DNA of 64,000 nucleotides from Neodontobutis hainanensis. Its lineage: Eukaryota > Chordata > Actinopteri > Gobiiformes > Odontobutidae. How positions within the stretch are numbered: the first letter of the stretch is position 1; each line of letters opens with the position of its first letter. Below the pieces are notes generated by a model. That model made no database searches. It was not told the DNA's origin and worked only from the letters and a program-made list of their open reading frames with translations. A program made the translations under genes and the position numbers. Below, one piece after another: positions 24,301 to 37,285 of the stretch. Where the stretch lies: NCBI GenBank assembly GCA_024349245.1, contig JALDNG010001336.1, positions 1 to 64,000 on the forward strand. Reading direction: 5' to 3'.

Positions 24301-27300
24301 TTCAGAAAAACTTTTAAACATTCTCTCAGATAAAGATGTAACTCTAAATATAACATGATCATTATTAAAAAATACTTGTTTTAGAAAAAAAATTTTACAA
24401 TTATTTAAAAAAATAAATTAACGCTTAAAAATGTTATATACTTATTTCGTTAAGAATTATAAATTAATTTATAACTTTGAGAAGATTTATTCCTCATATA
24501 TTTTTGAATTTTTGAAGGGAAAATATTATATGAAAAAGTAATAATTTTTCATTTTGAAAGAATGATATATTAAAATGTTTTTTTATTTATTATGATTAAG
24601 TGATTAATCTTATTTTTTCTGAATAAAATTCTTTATCCACTAATAAATGTATTCAATGGTTTATCTTTGATTTTATTGTTTCGGAAAATTAAGTAATTTT
24701 ATTTTTAATATAAATGATGACAATTATTGTAAATAAACTTAGATATAGAATATTGATACATTTTTTTTGTTTTGTTAAAATTTAATTTACTTGAAAATCA
24801 TTGAGATATGAAGGATATCGTTTTTTGTAAAGTAAAATATATTATGATTAATGTAAAATTTAAGATGGATCAATAAAATACAAAAATGAAAGATTTTTAA
24901 AAATGGAATAATTTAATACCATGTAATTTGAGGAGAGTAATGTAGATGAATAATTTTCTTAAGATAAAAATATGTGTATACAATTTTATATATTTATTGT
25001 ATTAATAAGAAGATTAAATTGAACTTTAATGTTATCGATTAAAAAATAACTTATACAAAAAATAAATTATATATAATTCTTTAGATGATTTATCATTTTA
25101 GCATATTCGTGAAATGATGTGAGAATTTAAAAATCTCAGAATTATCCTAAAATTTTAGATAAAAAATTTTATTTGAATCTTTATGAATGATATTTTGTTT
25201 AATTTAAACTAAATTTTTTGTTAAAGTATTGTTATATTAGATTCTTTGACTTAGTTATGATTTTTAATTTTAATTGAAAACCAAACAGATATTTTCCTGT
25301 CATTAAAACAATAAACACTTTTTTTTGACAGATTAGTTTGTATTTATATTATAATGAATAAATATATTGATAATATTATTTGAAATTAAAAAAAATTATA
25401 TAAATATTTTAATTGACAGAAATTGAAGATTTTATAAAATATTAAGTTTATATATACAGACATGAATTGAAAAAAATAAGTTGAAAATACAGATTAATAT
25501 TTAAAAACATTCATCATTATGTCTAATGTATATTAACATTAATAGGACGTCAATGTAAGGATTATTTAAATATATATTATGAATAACATCTCTTTATAAA
25601 GCATTCTGTCTATTTATATGAGAATAAAACTTTTCAATATTATAAAATTTACAAATTATTACAGCACATTTATAAAGAACAAAAATTAATAAAGCGTTTT
25701 ATCAATGAAAGTTGATAAAATTTAATTTATTCAAAAACTGTAAAACAATAAAATTTACATTTCATTTAATTTTATAAATAATTCTACTCTGACGGAATAT
25801 ATAATAATTTTTAATTCATTTTTTAAACAATGAATGTTTGTAAAATTGTTAATATCAATCAACCTGTAAAGAAAAAAATATATTTGATGTTAAATCTATT
25901 AATTTTAAATAAATATAATATTATATAAGAATTTATTGAGGAAATATGACAATTTAGTATTTTAAAAAAGTCTAACAATAATTATTTCATTAAATAAATA
26001 AAATTATTGTAGTAAAATATGGAAGGTAACATTTAAATTATCAAATTAGAATTTTTAAATATTGAATAACGTTTTTAGATATTCAATTTTTATTAAAATA
26101 AATACAATTCTTGGTTGGTATTTTAAATTTAATAATTTAATCTGAATAGTTTGTTTTTTGAATATTTAAAAATATTTTTAGGTTAGCTCTTTAAATATAT
26201 ATTTAAAATATTCTGTAAAATTTTAAACTCGATAATATAAAAGAACAAAATTATTTATAAGATATAAATTTTTATGAAAAAATATGGCTCAATAATTTTC
26301 AATAAATATATAAAAATTGATTTTATCAATCTAATTTAAATTTATTCTTTCAAATGAACCATTTTTAATAAATTTTTTTGTATTCATTATCATATAATAT
26401 TATATTGGGAAATTTCATTTCATTGGTTTATGAAACATAGAATTCTTTAATATTAATGAAATTCTAATGAACATTGTATATTTTAATATTTTAAAAATTG
26501 TGATTCATCAAGATATGTGTTACACCTTACAAACTAGGCATAAAAATATATTTAATTTTTTTATTTTTACGAATTATAGCAACATAATATTTTAAACATA
26601 TGACAAATATCATTCTTTATAAACACAATATTAGCATAAAAATAGTCAATTTTTATTATTAATGTTGATATCTGTTATATTAAACAAACTATTTAATTTT
26701 AATAGTAATATAGGTTTTAATATGTAAATTTATTTAATATCTTATAATTATGAATTCATTATGTAAATCATCAATTTTTTCAGATATATAAAATATATTT
26801 TTTTTAAAAATGAAAATGGGTAAAATATTTACATTATCATTCAATATTATTACATACATTTGATTGAATAATGATAAGTATATTCATTTCTAAAAATATG
26901 TTATTATTTGTTTTAAGAATGATTATCTGACAAAAATTTTAAGTTGCTTAATTTGACACTTAAAAATGTATTGATTCGAACATTATAAAATATTTTTAAA
27001 CATAGAATAAATCACAAATATGTTTTTAGTTGAATTATGTAGCTTATTTCAATTAAAAAATATCTGATAAATATAAACTCACCAGTTCCTAACATACTAT
27101 TTTATGATTAATATTAAAAAATATGTAATTTTTATATTAAAAATATTATCCAAATAGTATTTAATATATTAATAAAAATAAATTAAACTTTCAATATTTT
27201 CTTAAAAACTGAATACTGAATACAGAATTCGAATTTAAATTTAATTAAGATGATGATTTTAAAATAATATATTTTTTAAAATGATCAGAAAAATAATAAA

Positions 27301-30300
27301 TATAGTGGTCAAATTATTATTTTGTGGAATAATGATCCAAAATGACATAAAATAAAAATTAACAAAAAAAATTGTGAAAATATTAATGCTTTATTTCCCA
27401 TTTACACACTCATATAACACGTTCAAAAATAATTTATTTTTAAAGATAGGAATCATTAAAATGATTTTGAATAAAATTCTAGTTAAATTAAATTTTATTT
27501 TTTGAATAATTTATAATTGATATATTTTATTAAAAATTTTATAAAATATACTAGAAATCACAATCATGAAAAATGTTAATACTTATCTTATTGTTATTAT
27601 TCAAAATTCACTACATAAAAGAAATATTATTTAGTTTATCAGCAAAAATATTTAAATGAAGTATTCTAAGAGGATAACTCTTTCTTTTATTTATAAAAAA
27701 TGATATTATGGACACATGAAAATACTGATTTTATGAATAAAAATTATATTAATGTTATTGATTTACTTATAAATATTTTTATATATATTCTCTAACAACT
27801 TTTAATTTTAAAAGCCTCGTATGATTCTTTTCAAAAATTTTTATTGTTCATATATTTTTTCTTAAAACATTTAAACCAAAGAATAACAAAATAAAATGTT
27901 AAAATTATCAGATACAATTTAATAAACGAGTAAAATTTAAATAATATTTTATTTTGAAAAGTGATGTTTGTTTCTGAATGGTTTATTGAGTAAAATAATT
28001 TAAAAATATCCTCTAAATATCGCTAAAAATATTAAACAAAATTATGTTTCAGAAGAAAATGAAACATATGAAGAAATAAAATTAATTTATTATGACTATA
28101 TAAATTAATTTTATAAGTTAAAACATTAAAGAATATATTGATAATTCCTTTAGATAATAACATAAAATAATATCATTATTTAGATATATTTTTCAAAACG
28201 TTTCGGTGTAGCTAAAATATATATATCTCTGTAGTTAATAAGAAATTATTTTATTGTTTCAAAAATTAAAATATAAAAATCTATTATCTAAATTTTAACT
28301 TTTTTAAATTAATAATATTATTAAATATAATGTACGCTCAATACGGAAAATAAAAATTATACATCTAATCATTGACATAAATTAATTTATCCTATTTTAT
28401 ATCGTATACAATAAAATTTATTCAATAATATTTTTGGGAATTTAGTTTTATTATCTATATATTATATATAGAAGATATAATAAATCTTTATGTAATTTTT
28501 TTAAAGATATAACAAATTTATATTTTCATTTGCCAAAATTTAAAAAATAATATGATATGTAATTGAAAAATATGTACCTTTTTAAGATTTTTTCATGTCA
28601 GAAAATTTCATATAATCTCAGCCAAAAGTATTATAACTAGAAGAAACATAATTTTTGAAAATCAATATTATTCGATTGTAATAATTGAATTAAACTTGAT
28701 GACATAATTTAAAAACTAAACAATCAAATCTAATGATATTTATATTCGTCGATTTAAGAATTCAAAAATAATAAAAAATTGTCATTATGTAATTCAAAAA
28801 ATATTAAATGATTTTTATGATTTATTTATAAAATATAAATACTAAAAAAAAATAAGACAGTTAAAATTTTATTAAAAAAATCAAATTTTTGGTTTTTTTT
28901 ATTTCAACATTATTACTAAATCTGTAAATAAATAGAATGAGTATGATAAAAAAATAAATAAAAAATTTTGTTTAACTCTTAGCGCGATTAACCCATTACA
29001 TTTCAGAATATGAAAAATTAATATTTAGAATTAATATATTAAAAACATAACTACAAATATAAAATATAAATAATTTTCACAATATTTTTTAATTTTGTTA
29101 TTTTTCTAAATTTTAATTCATAGATTAGACATGATAATTATTATCATATTTTCTGGAAACATTATATTTTAAAACATAATTATATTTACAATGTAATATT
29201 ATTTTTTAACAATATTCAATTATTATCGTTTTAAGTTTTTATGAAATACGTCCTATTACAGATTCGTACAGATGAGAATGTATTATATTAAAAATGTATG
29301 TAAAATAAATTCTTTATCATTGAATAAAATTACAAAAATAGCTATTAATTAAATTAAAATTTATATATATTCTTTTTGAAAAATAATATTACGTTTTCGA
29401 AAATATATAAAAATCAACAATGAAATAAATATCATTTTATCTATTTTTTAACTTATTTAAACTAAAAATATCCACCCTAATTTTATTTCAAATCTTAAAA
29501 TTATTAAGAATAAATAATAAAATTTGTTTAAATTGATAACGATTTAAGTATTTTCCAAGCATTAGAATTATCCATTATAAATAATATATTGAAAGAAATT
29601 ATTTATTATTAACTTTGTAAAAATAATCTGTATAAAAATATATTTTTTCATTGTGATCTTGATAAATTGATAGAATTTGAAAATTTATTAAATTCAATTC
29701 TACTTAATGTATTTTGTTTAAATTATTATATATTGGACTATATGTAGGGATCTGTGTTCGAATAACAAAATATATCATTTAGTTCTAATTTTCAAAAACT
29801 TCACAATTTAAAATCTATATATTAAATAAAATATTTTAAAGATGAAACATAATAAATACAGTTCCAAGATGTATTTATATAAAAAATAATATACATTGTT
29901 TTCTATTCAAAATATATCTTATAAACACGATTTACTGAAAGTCATTAAATATCAAATGAAAATAATTTTTTTGATTAATTATAATGCATTATTATTTTAT
30001 AAAATTTACATAGTTGTTAAGATATAAAAAGACTTGAATTTTTGAACAATAATTTTACTTAAAAAATATTGTTAATGAATAATATGTTATTATTATTAAT
30101 TTTATTATAGGTTTCTATCATGTTTATAAATGTAATAGTTTTAAAGCAAATTAATCATTTTATCAAGATATTTATGATTATAACTTTTTTAATTTATCTA
30201 TCAACAATAAATTATATTTATTTTGTATGAATGCAATGATTTAATTGTTAGACTATTGATATAAAACTTTTTTAAAATTATTGTAATTCTTTAAACTAAT

Positions 30301-30780
30301 AATGTTAATTTTGTTAAAAAATATAAGAATCGGATTAACACTATATCATTAATTTACATGTACATATCAACGTGTAAACAACATATTTTTAACTTATTTT
30401 TGAATTTGTAAACGTTCTATTAGATTATTTTATCATCGAAAAATTTATTTATAAATGTGAATATATCGTGTACTTAAACACACAATTTCTTCATTTTAAA
30501 TAAAGTAATTTAAAAAATTAGTTTTCATCTTAATTTTACGTAAGATTTAAATTTTATTTTGTGTATTTTTATTCAATTAAAATATTTTCTTTTATTGAAT
30601 TTCTATGAAACTGAGGTAAGATAAATTTTTTCTATTTTTAACGGAATACTTAATTCATATAAAAAATACTTCGAAAATAAGAATTATTTAATAAAATAGC
30701 CCCTAAATATTTCTCAAAAAACGAATAATTTATACATATATATGAAAATAGATTATAGGTGATTACGTCATAAATTTAAA
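21311..30780. other. Gene desert
   Basis: Almost uniform AT-rich sequence. I found no open frame beyond chance length, no RNA gene and no repeat with a second copy in the window. A 20-codon minus-strand frame at 22,336-22,398 is noted but not believed. Confidence 0.6.
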
Positions 30781-31030
30781 CATGAAATTACGATTTTAAA
30801 ATATGGTCTAGAATAGCAATACGAGGAATGTATGGTGCTCAATATATGATATGTAGTTTATGATTGAAAGTATTACCAAACATGGTGTTTTTATCCTAAT
30901 ATTTAGTAGAACCGTATAAAAATGGATTTACCCTTGTAGAATTAAAATAATGAATTTTGAAAACTCGTGTAACGTCCAGTATAGTAATTCAGGTATATTT
31001 CAATTCTATATGCTGGAGCGATAGTTCATA
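30781..31030. pseudogene. Degenerate coding-like segment, family unknown
   Basis: About 250 bases at roughly 29% G+C, the level of the transporter exons and about twice the background. Both strands give protein-like text with few stops, so the coding strand is unclear. On the minus strand one frame keeps going for about 70 codons with three stops. It includes DKNTMFGNTFNHKLHIIY, then TGA, then APYIPRIAILDHILKS and a stop. A 36-nt GT-AG segment (GTAAAT...ATTAG) would remove the middle stop, but the TGA near 30,840 remains. On the plus strand a frame starts MYGAQYMICSL and also contains YLVEPYKNGFTLVELK, with four stops. I recognise no family. It is most likely a decayed gene or gene fragment. 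Confidence 0.45.
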
Positions 31031-34000
31031 AAAAATTATTTGACTTAAATGTTTATTTTATTTAAATGGTTATACAAATAAAATAAAAATCATTTTAATA
31101 CATAAAAAAGTATAACAGTTTTGTTCATCAATGATTTTAGCTGATTTATTTATACATTTAATTCCTTATATTTATTCATTAATATAGATTTTCAACGTTT
31201 TAAATAAATCTATAACTGTCTATAAAATTAACAAAATTTTGTTTATAAAGTTCAATTCTTGAAATATCCCCTAAAATCTGATCATCTTAAAACAAATAAA
31301 TTATTTTGAAAATTAAATTTATTTATTTTTAGATTGTGAAAAACACATTTTGAAAAAAATTCAATAAAAATCTTTTGTTAAATATAATATTATGTTAACT
31401 ATAGCTTTATTTTTCTTATAAAAAACTATGAATATTATTTTAAATTTAATTATTGTTAATTTGATAAGTCTTTAAATTGGCAACATAAGAAAATTTGTAA
31501 TTTTTGATTAAATTTTAAGAATTGATCAATCTGTAAATAAAGAAATTTAGATTGTTGCTAATTGTTGATCAACGAATAATTTAACTCTGTTTAATCAAAA
31601 TACAGAATATTAAAAGATATAGAATCTATATAATCAATTTTTTTAATTCACTTATGACTCAGGTTATATCTATAATCTAAAAAAATATGGATTATTTTTA
31701 TATTTTATGTACTTCTTATATTTTTCGCAAATTTTTCGTTTTTAATGTATAACATTGTTTATATTGTAATTTTCTACTTCCAAATGATTGATATATTACA
31801 CATTCTTTGAGTTTTAAATGAAATAATAGTTCTTATAATAAATGAAATAAATATGCATAAAACAGATCATTTAAATTAAGAAGAAATATGTTTTAATTTA
31901 TACATATACCGAGATTTGAAAAATGTATTTTGAAAAAAATGATCATTTTAACATATATCAAATTCCATAAAAACTTATGCTTTTAAAGATAATTTGATAA
32001 TTAGTCATTTTGTATTTAATTTTAATATTTTTGGTGGAATTTTAAAATACTGTCAAAACTATTCTTACATGTAATATCAGAGAAAACTATTTTACATTAA
32101 TATTATTAAATTGAATTTAAAATATTATTTTTTAAAATTAAAATTATTGTCAAAAAAAATATATCAGATCATTACAAGGAGAATTAATATATTTTTTTAA
32201 ATTAACATAAATTGAATAATATATTTTTCTTTAAATATTCAAATGTTTAAATATCAAATGCTATAGGTATGAGAATGAAAAAGTTTATTTTGACACAAAA
32301 CGAAAATCGCATAAATTATGTCAATTATTTTTATCGCGAGTATTTTTTTAAACAGATTGTTATTATTAACTATCGTAAATTCATATAATCGATTTGAAAA
32401 AATCTAGAAGATAATATTTATCTCAAAAATATGTAAAGATCAATTAAATATATATAAAATTGTATTTTGATTAATATATTTTTATATATAAAAATATCTA
32501 AATTAATATTTATCAAAATAAAATCAACCATTTACACATCAAAATGTTGAATAACTACAAAAGTTATACTGAATTCTTTAAAATAATATTTTCAATGAAT
32601 TTTTTTTATTGAAAAAATATTTAAATTATTATATTTATTCAAATAATAGTTATCCATACGATAAACAATAAATATTATTTTTAGGTGTACAATCTTACAA
32701 GTAGTAAGAAATACTTATGAAATTATATGATATTTAAAACTCTGCATTTTGTCTAGTATGTTTTTATTTTGAATATCAACGAAAATATTTTCAATATCAA
32801 AATGATTCACTGATTAATATTTGATAATTAAATCCATATTAACGATTTCCATAAAATACATTCAACAAACAAATCAGAATTTCTTGATTTATTTTTAATA
32901 ATTTTGTCAAATAAATTTTATTAGTTGTCTATCATTTTATAATGTATTTTAAAATCTGAACTGTATTTTTAAAAATATAATTTATTCCACAACAAAGAAT
33001 GATGATGAAAACTATCAATAAAATTTTGTAATGGTGAATTATATGTTTGTTAAAAAAATGTATAAAATATTTTCACTATGAATATATCCATAATAATTTA
33101 TGAATAAAAATTAAATTTTTTTGAAACATATAAGATGTTAATTATCACATATAAATAAAATTAAGAAATTTATGTTGATATTTATAATAAAATATATAGT
33201 GCACATAGATTTATTTATAAAATTCAAATTATTTACATCAAACTTAACATGAGATAATTTAAAGACGATTAAAAATTTCAGATAAATGAAATATTTCAAA
33301 ATAATAACACTTTTAAATTTATTATCTTTTTATTACGTTAGCTGAACAATAATTTAAAAGTCAAATATGTATGATTTAGTTATATATGTTTGATTCATGA
33401 ATTTTATTTGTAGAAACCTCATTTTAATTCGTAACATAGAGATTTCATGAGAACAAATCTTTAATTTATATGTTTTAAATCGAAGGAAATAAAAATGTTT
33501 TGCGAAAATTAAATTAAATAAATAATTAATTTATCTAGAGATAAGATTACATTCATAACGGTCATAAGTATTTGAAAACAAAAATATTTATGAACTAATT
33601 AATAAAACCAATAGTTTATTAATGGGAAAATATTACATATAATTATCACAAACTATTTTCATCTATTAATAAATATCATATCACTTTAAATAATTTTTAT
33701 CAATTTAAAAATTTATTGCAATATAAAATTTTTACAATTTTTTTGATCTGCGAATTATCATCTATCATAAATATAAATCAAAAAAATTTAATATTAAATA
33801 AAAAATACAAACAAAAAATACAAACAAAAAATTGAAAAATATATAAATATTAAATAAAATTATATCTAAGAAGAGTTAAGAAATAAAATAATATTTTGAA
33901 AAATTATGAATTTATTTAAGAGAATAGATCTTATATACAAAATCAACTTTGATAAATTTTTAATTGCATTTTAAAATTTGGATCAAGAAGAATGAGAGTT

Positions 34001-34069
34001 AAAATATATTTAAATTTAATAACTAAAAACGAAGAAATTTTTAAATAAATATCAGATTAATTTAATTAT
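31031..34069. other. Gene desert left of transporter copy 2
   Basis: No gene or RNA seen. A short tandem repeat is listed separately. The flanks of copy 2 do not visibly align with the flanks of copy 1, so copy 2 is probably not part of the same long duplication. Confidence 0.55.
33801..33832. repeat. Short tandem repeat, 13-bp unit
   Basis: The unit AAAAATACAAACA occurs twice in tandem, followed by a partial third unit. Low-complexity sequence without visible function. Confidence 0.8.
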
Positions 34070-35272
34070 TTATATCAATCTGTGCTTTATCATTCGTATC
34101 TAACTCATCTAATGAAATATAAAATAAGTCTGAATTGTGTAAAAAAATAATATATTCTTTTTCAACAATAATTTGTAATTAAGTATTGGAAAAAGAAATA
34201 ATAATCCCTAAAACATTACGCAAAACATATATATACAGTCTTCTAACTCAGTCGATAATAATTATTTAGCTATAAATATGAATAAGTGTCTTATAACATG
34301 CTGAAATTTGAGATTTGAAAGATATGCTTACTTTATATCACCATGTTAAAAAGTCATGAACAAGCGATTTTTTAATGAATGATGATATCAATAAAATAAA
34401 CAAAAAAGGGATTGGTAAAAGCATAATTTAACACACATCTTGATTATGGCTTAAATATTAAAAATGAGTCGGAATCATTGGAGATCCAAGTTAGCTAAAT
34501 TTTAGACGATATACTCCACGAAATTAAATTATATTTTTATTTTAGCTCAATATAAATGAATAGTAAATGAAAAAATATTTTTGTCAGTGATCATACATCA
34601 AAATTTTTAAACATGCATTCAGCATTAAATTGAATATCGGAATTAATATCAAAACAAAGGTCTAAAAATACAATTCATATTTTTGTATTATTTTGTATTT
34701 TAAAAATTGTTTAAATATAGATATAACATGCTGATGCGAGGTGTATAAACATAGTGATAGCATTCATTGTGATTCCACAAGATAATTTTATATCAATATA
34801 AAGTGTGTGCTATCTGTGATTCAATTTGATTTAGTTCGTTGTAAATAATTACATAGTTTACATAATGTTGGCTTTTATTGAAATAAAAAATGAGTGTATA
34901 TAGAATATTGTCAAGAATACTCATAAACAGAAACATGATAATAACACAAAACTAATAAAATAATAAATGAAAATTTTTATTCTTTAAAAAATAAGCGGTT
35001 AAAAATTGTATAAATGTATATACAGTGTAATTTATTTGAATTTTGACAAAATCTACATTTACTTGAAGTATTTAATATCGTTAAAAATACAAAGCAAATA
35101 AACACTTGAAAAAATGTTTAAACACTAACAATAAAGTAGAGAATACATTAATTTATCTAATTTCATTCAATAATTCACAATCGATAAATATGTTTATTTT
35201 GGATTATCTATCAATATATCAGACTGATGTTATCGACTTGTTCATTTTCAAGATTGATTAAAAACAATCCAT
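34070..35272 (-). pseudogene. Transporter pseudogene (copy 2 of the DMT family)
   Basis: A full-length but broken relative of the 18.2-19.45 kb transporter. The start region at 35,272 keeps ENEQVD as in copy 1 but meets an early stop. The third and fourth membrane segments survive as FLFMSILDNILYTLIFYF and VIIYNELNQIESQIAHTLY. After a frame change comes DIKLSCGITMNAITMFIHLA, matching the kinase-like lysine turn and helix of copy 1. The second half is recognisable mainly as DNA: 34,185-34,260 aligns with the copy-1 stretch near 18,341-18,420. Exon 2 has an internal TAG. The 23-nt introns have lost their donor or acceptor. The left end is estimated from alignment to copy 1. Loss of function is inferred from several independent defects. 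Confidence 0.75.
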
Positions 35273-37171
35273 TTATATTAAAGTTTTAATTTATTGGAAA
35301 AAAGACTTAAGAATTCAAAATCTTATACTATCTTAAAAGAATATATTAATACTTTTAAAAATCTAATTATATTTATATCAGTTTTAAATAAATCAAAATT
35401 TCATATTTTATTTAAGATTTGTCAATTATGTTTTCAAAATAAATTCAATAAAACTATTCTTTGTTTGATGAATATTTATAAACATAATATCATCTTAAAA
35501 AAACCTAATATAGCTATAAAATAAATATTTAACACATTATTCTTTAATTTAAAAAAAACATTTGATTTTTTTCGAATATCAATACTATTCAAAATATTAT
35601 TTTCATTCGATACTGCCTTAATCATAATGCATAAAAAATTTTTTATTTATTTGCCACAATCAAGAATATCATTAAATATAAATGATGAATAAATTCTTGC
35701 TGGTATAAAACCTCTGAGCACGAATATTTTGAATATTCATTTGTAAGATAATCGCATATACCTGTTAAAATAAAATTATTAAATGACATTAAATATTATT
35801 AATTTTAACATAAAAATAATATTATTAAATATTTATGGATAATGTAAACAAGAATATATGGATTTTAATTTTTAATAAATGATAAAATCCCTAATTAAAT
35901 TTTCTTAAAGACAAAACATGAAATTAACTTGATTTCATATTTCAAAATGTTAATATTTTCATTAAATAAAACGTAAATAAAGATGAAAAAATATTTGATT
36001 TATATTTTAAAATGAATGTATTATTTCAAAAATAATATAAATAATTAAAAATAATTTAAAAATTATTTTCCGTTTGTATCATTCCATCTTAATTATAAAA
36101 TAGTAATTTTCGAACTAGTTTTATTTAATAAGAAGATTATTATAACGTATCATATAAAACAAAAATAAAATTTTTAAATAATTATTATTTTTAATGTCAA
36201 TTTATTATTTTTATTTTAATAAACTAAATACAAAATAGTGTGTATTCGATAAGTAATCATAAAAAACTTATTCAATGAATATTCAGTTATTTTGATAAAA
36301 AATTGATTGAAATATAAAGAATAAGAAATATATTTATATCAAAATAATAATATAAATAAATTGTATTTAAAAAGTTTTGACAATTATTTAAAATATATAA
36401 ATTCAAAGATATTTTTTAGCTTCTTATCTCGAATTGTGCGAATATACAACATTAATTATAAATAAAAATAACCTTTTTTATTTGTAATATTTTCAAAGAT
36501 AACACGTTATTACTTAATTTAAACGTTTAAAAAAATATTATTGAGGTTTATTTCATATAAATATAACAAAATAATCATTAAAGAAAACTAATTTTTATAT
36601 TAATGACAAAAATAAACTTTAAACAGGATATATTATCTTTCTTAACTTTAAAATATGCTTCATTTCAAGAATAGATATTTGATAAGTTAAAATAAACTAA
36701 AGTATATAATTATGGTGGGTTTAACTATAATTATCACTTTTAAGTTGGATTAAAATATTTCTTTATTTTCATTAAACAAGATTAATAAATAAACATACAA
36801 ATTAACTGATTGCTAGATAATGCAGAGATAATTAACATACAAAAATCTAGCTATATATTAAAAAATAATTAATCAAACGTTTTAAAGAAAAATATCATAA
36901 TTAGAATTGTAAATATATATTTATATTATTATTTATTGAACATTTTAATTTCCATATACTGTATTTGTATCTCTTATTAAATTTAATTCAAAATAAATAC
37001 TATATCTCTCTTCAATTTTTACGTGTTTCAAAATTAAATAAAATACATTGAATTATATACACTTAATATTTACAGTTTTTAAACTATTTTTGAAATTTAT
37101 ATCAAATAATATAAATTGAACAATGTTCTCTATCATTTCGTAAATTAAAATTTTATGTTATGTTCATTATC
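35273..37171. other. Gene desert with one coding-like scrap
   Basis: AT-rich and mostly featureless apart from the scrap at about 35,690-35,770. The 76-codon plus-strand frame at 35,294-35,524 opens with TTG just upstream of the pseudogene. It has background composition and no recognisable content, so I do not call it a gene. Confidence 0.55.
35690..35770. other. Coding-like scrap, about one third G+C
   Basis: A pocket of about 80 bases with roughly 34% G+C. The minus strand gives two overlapping readable frames: MNIQNIRAQRFYTSKNLF, ending in TAA after 22 residues, and in another frame FVLRGFIPARIYSSFIFND. The plus strand gives ILAGIKPLSTNILNIHL. None has enough length or context to be called a gene. 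An exon fragment of a decayed gene is the likeliest reading. Confidence 0.25.
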
Positions 37172-37285
37172 TTACGGGTTTTTATTTCTCAGAATAGAAT
37201 TTCTTAAAACATAAAAAACATAATTAATTTCATGTATGATTGTTTCACGATTATTCACAACAGCAATTTCTTTCCTACGTAGCAT
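37172..37285 (-). CDS. Short hypothetical open frame or exon, 37 codons
   Basis: ATG to TAA, with an in-frame TGA three codons upstream of the ATG. G+C is about 26%, as in the transporter exons and about twice the background. Codon choice is mixed and many residues are charged; it begins MLRRKEIAVVNNRETIIHEI and ends RNKNP. No family is recognised and no membrane segment is seen. The stop overlaps GTAAGA, so the frame could instead run into an intron with an acceptor near 37,128. A fragment of a dead gene is equally possible. Confidence 0.25.
   Translation of the reverse strand: MLRRKEIAVVNNRETIIHEINYVFYVLRNSILRNKNP

Noticed and set aside
30910..30960. Plus-strand text containing GFTLVEL, like a type IV prepilin cleavage motif
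   Set aside because: No hydrophobic helix follows, stops come at once, and nothing else in the window is bacterial; coincidence.
35294..35524. 76-codon plus-strand open frame beside the dead transporter
   Set aside because: TTG start, background G+C, no recognisable domain; length within chance expectation.
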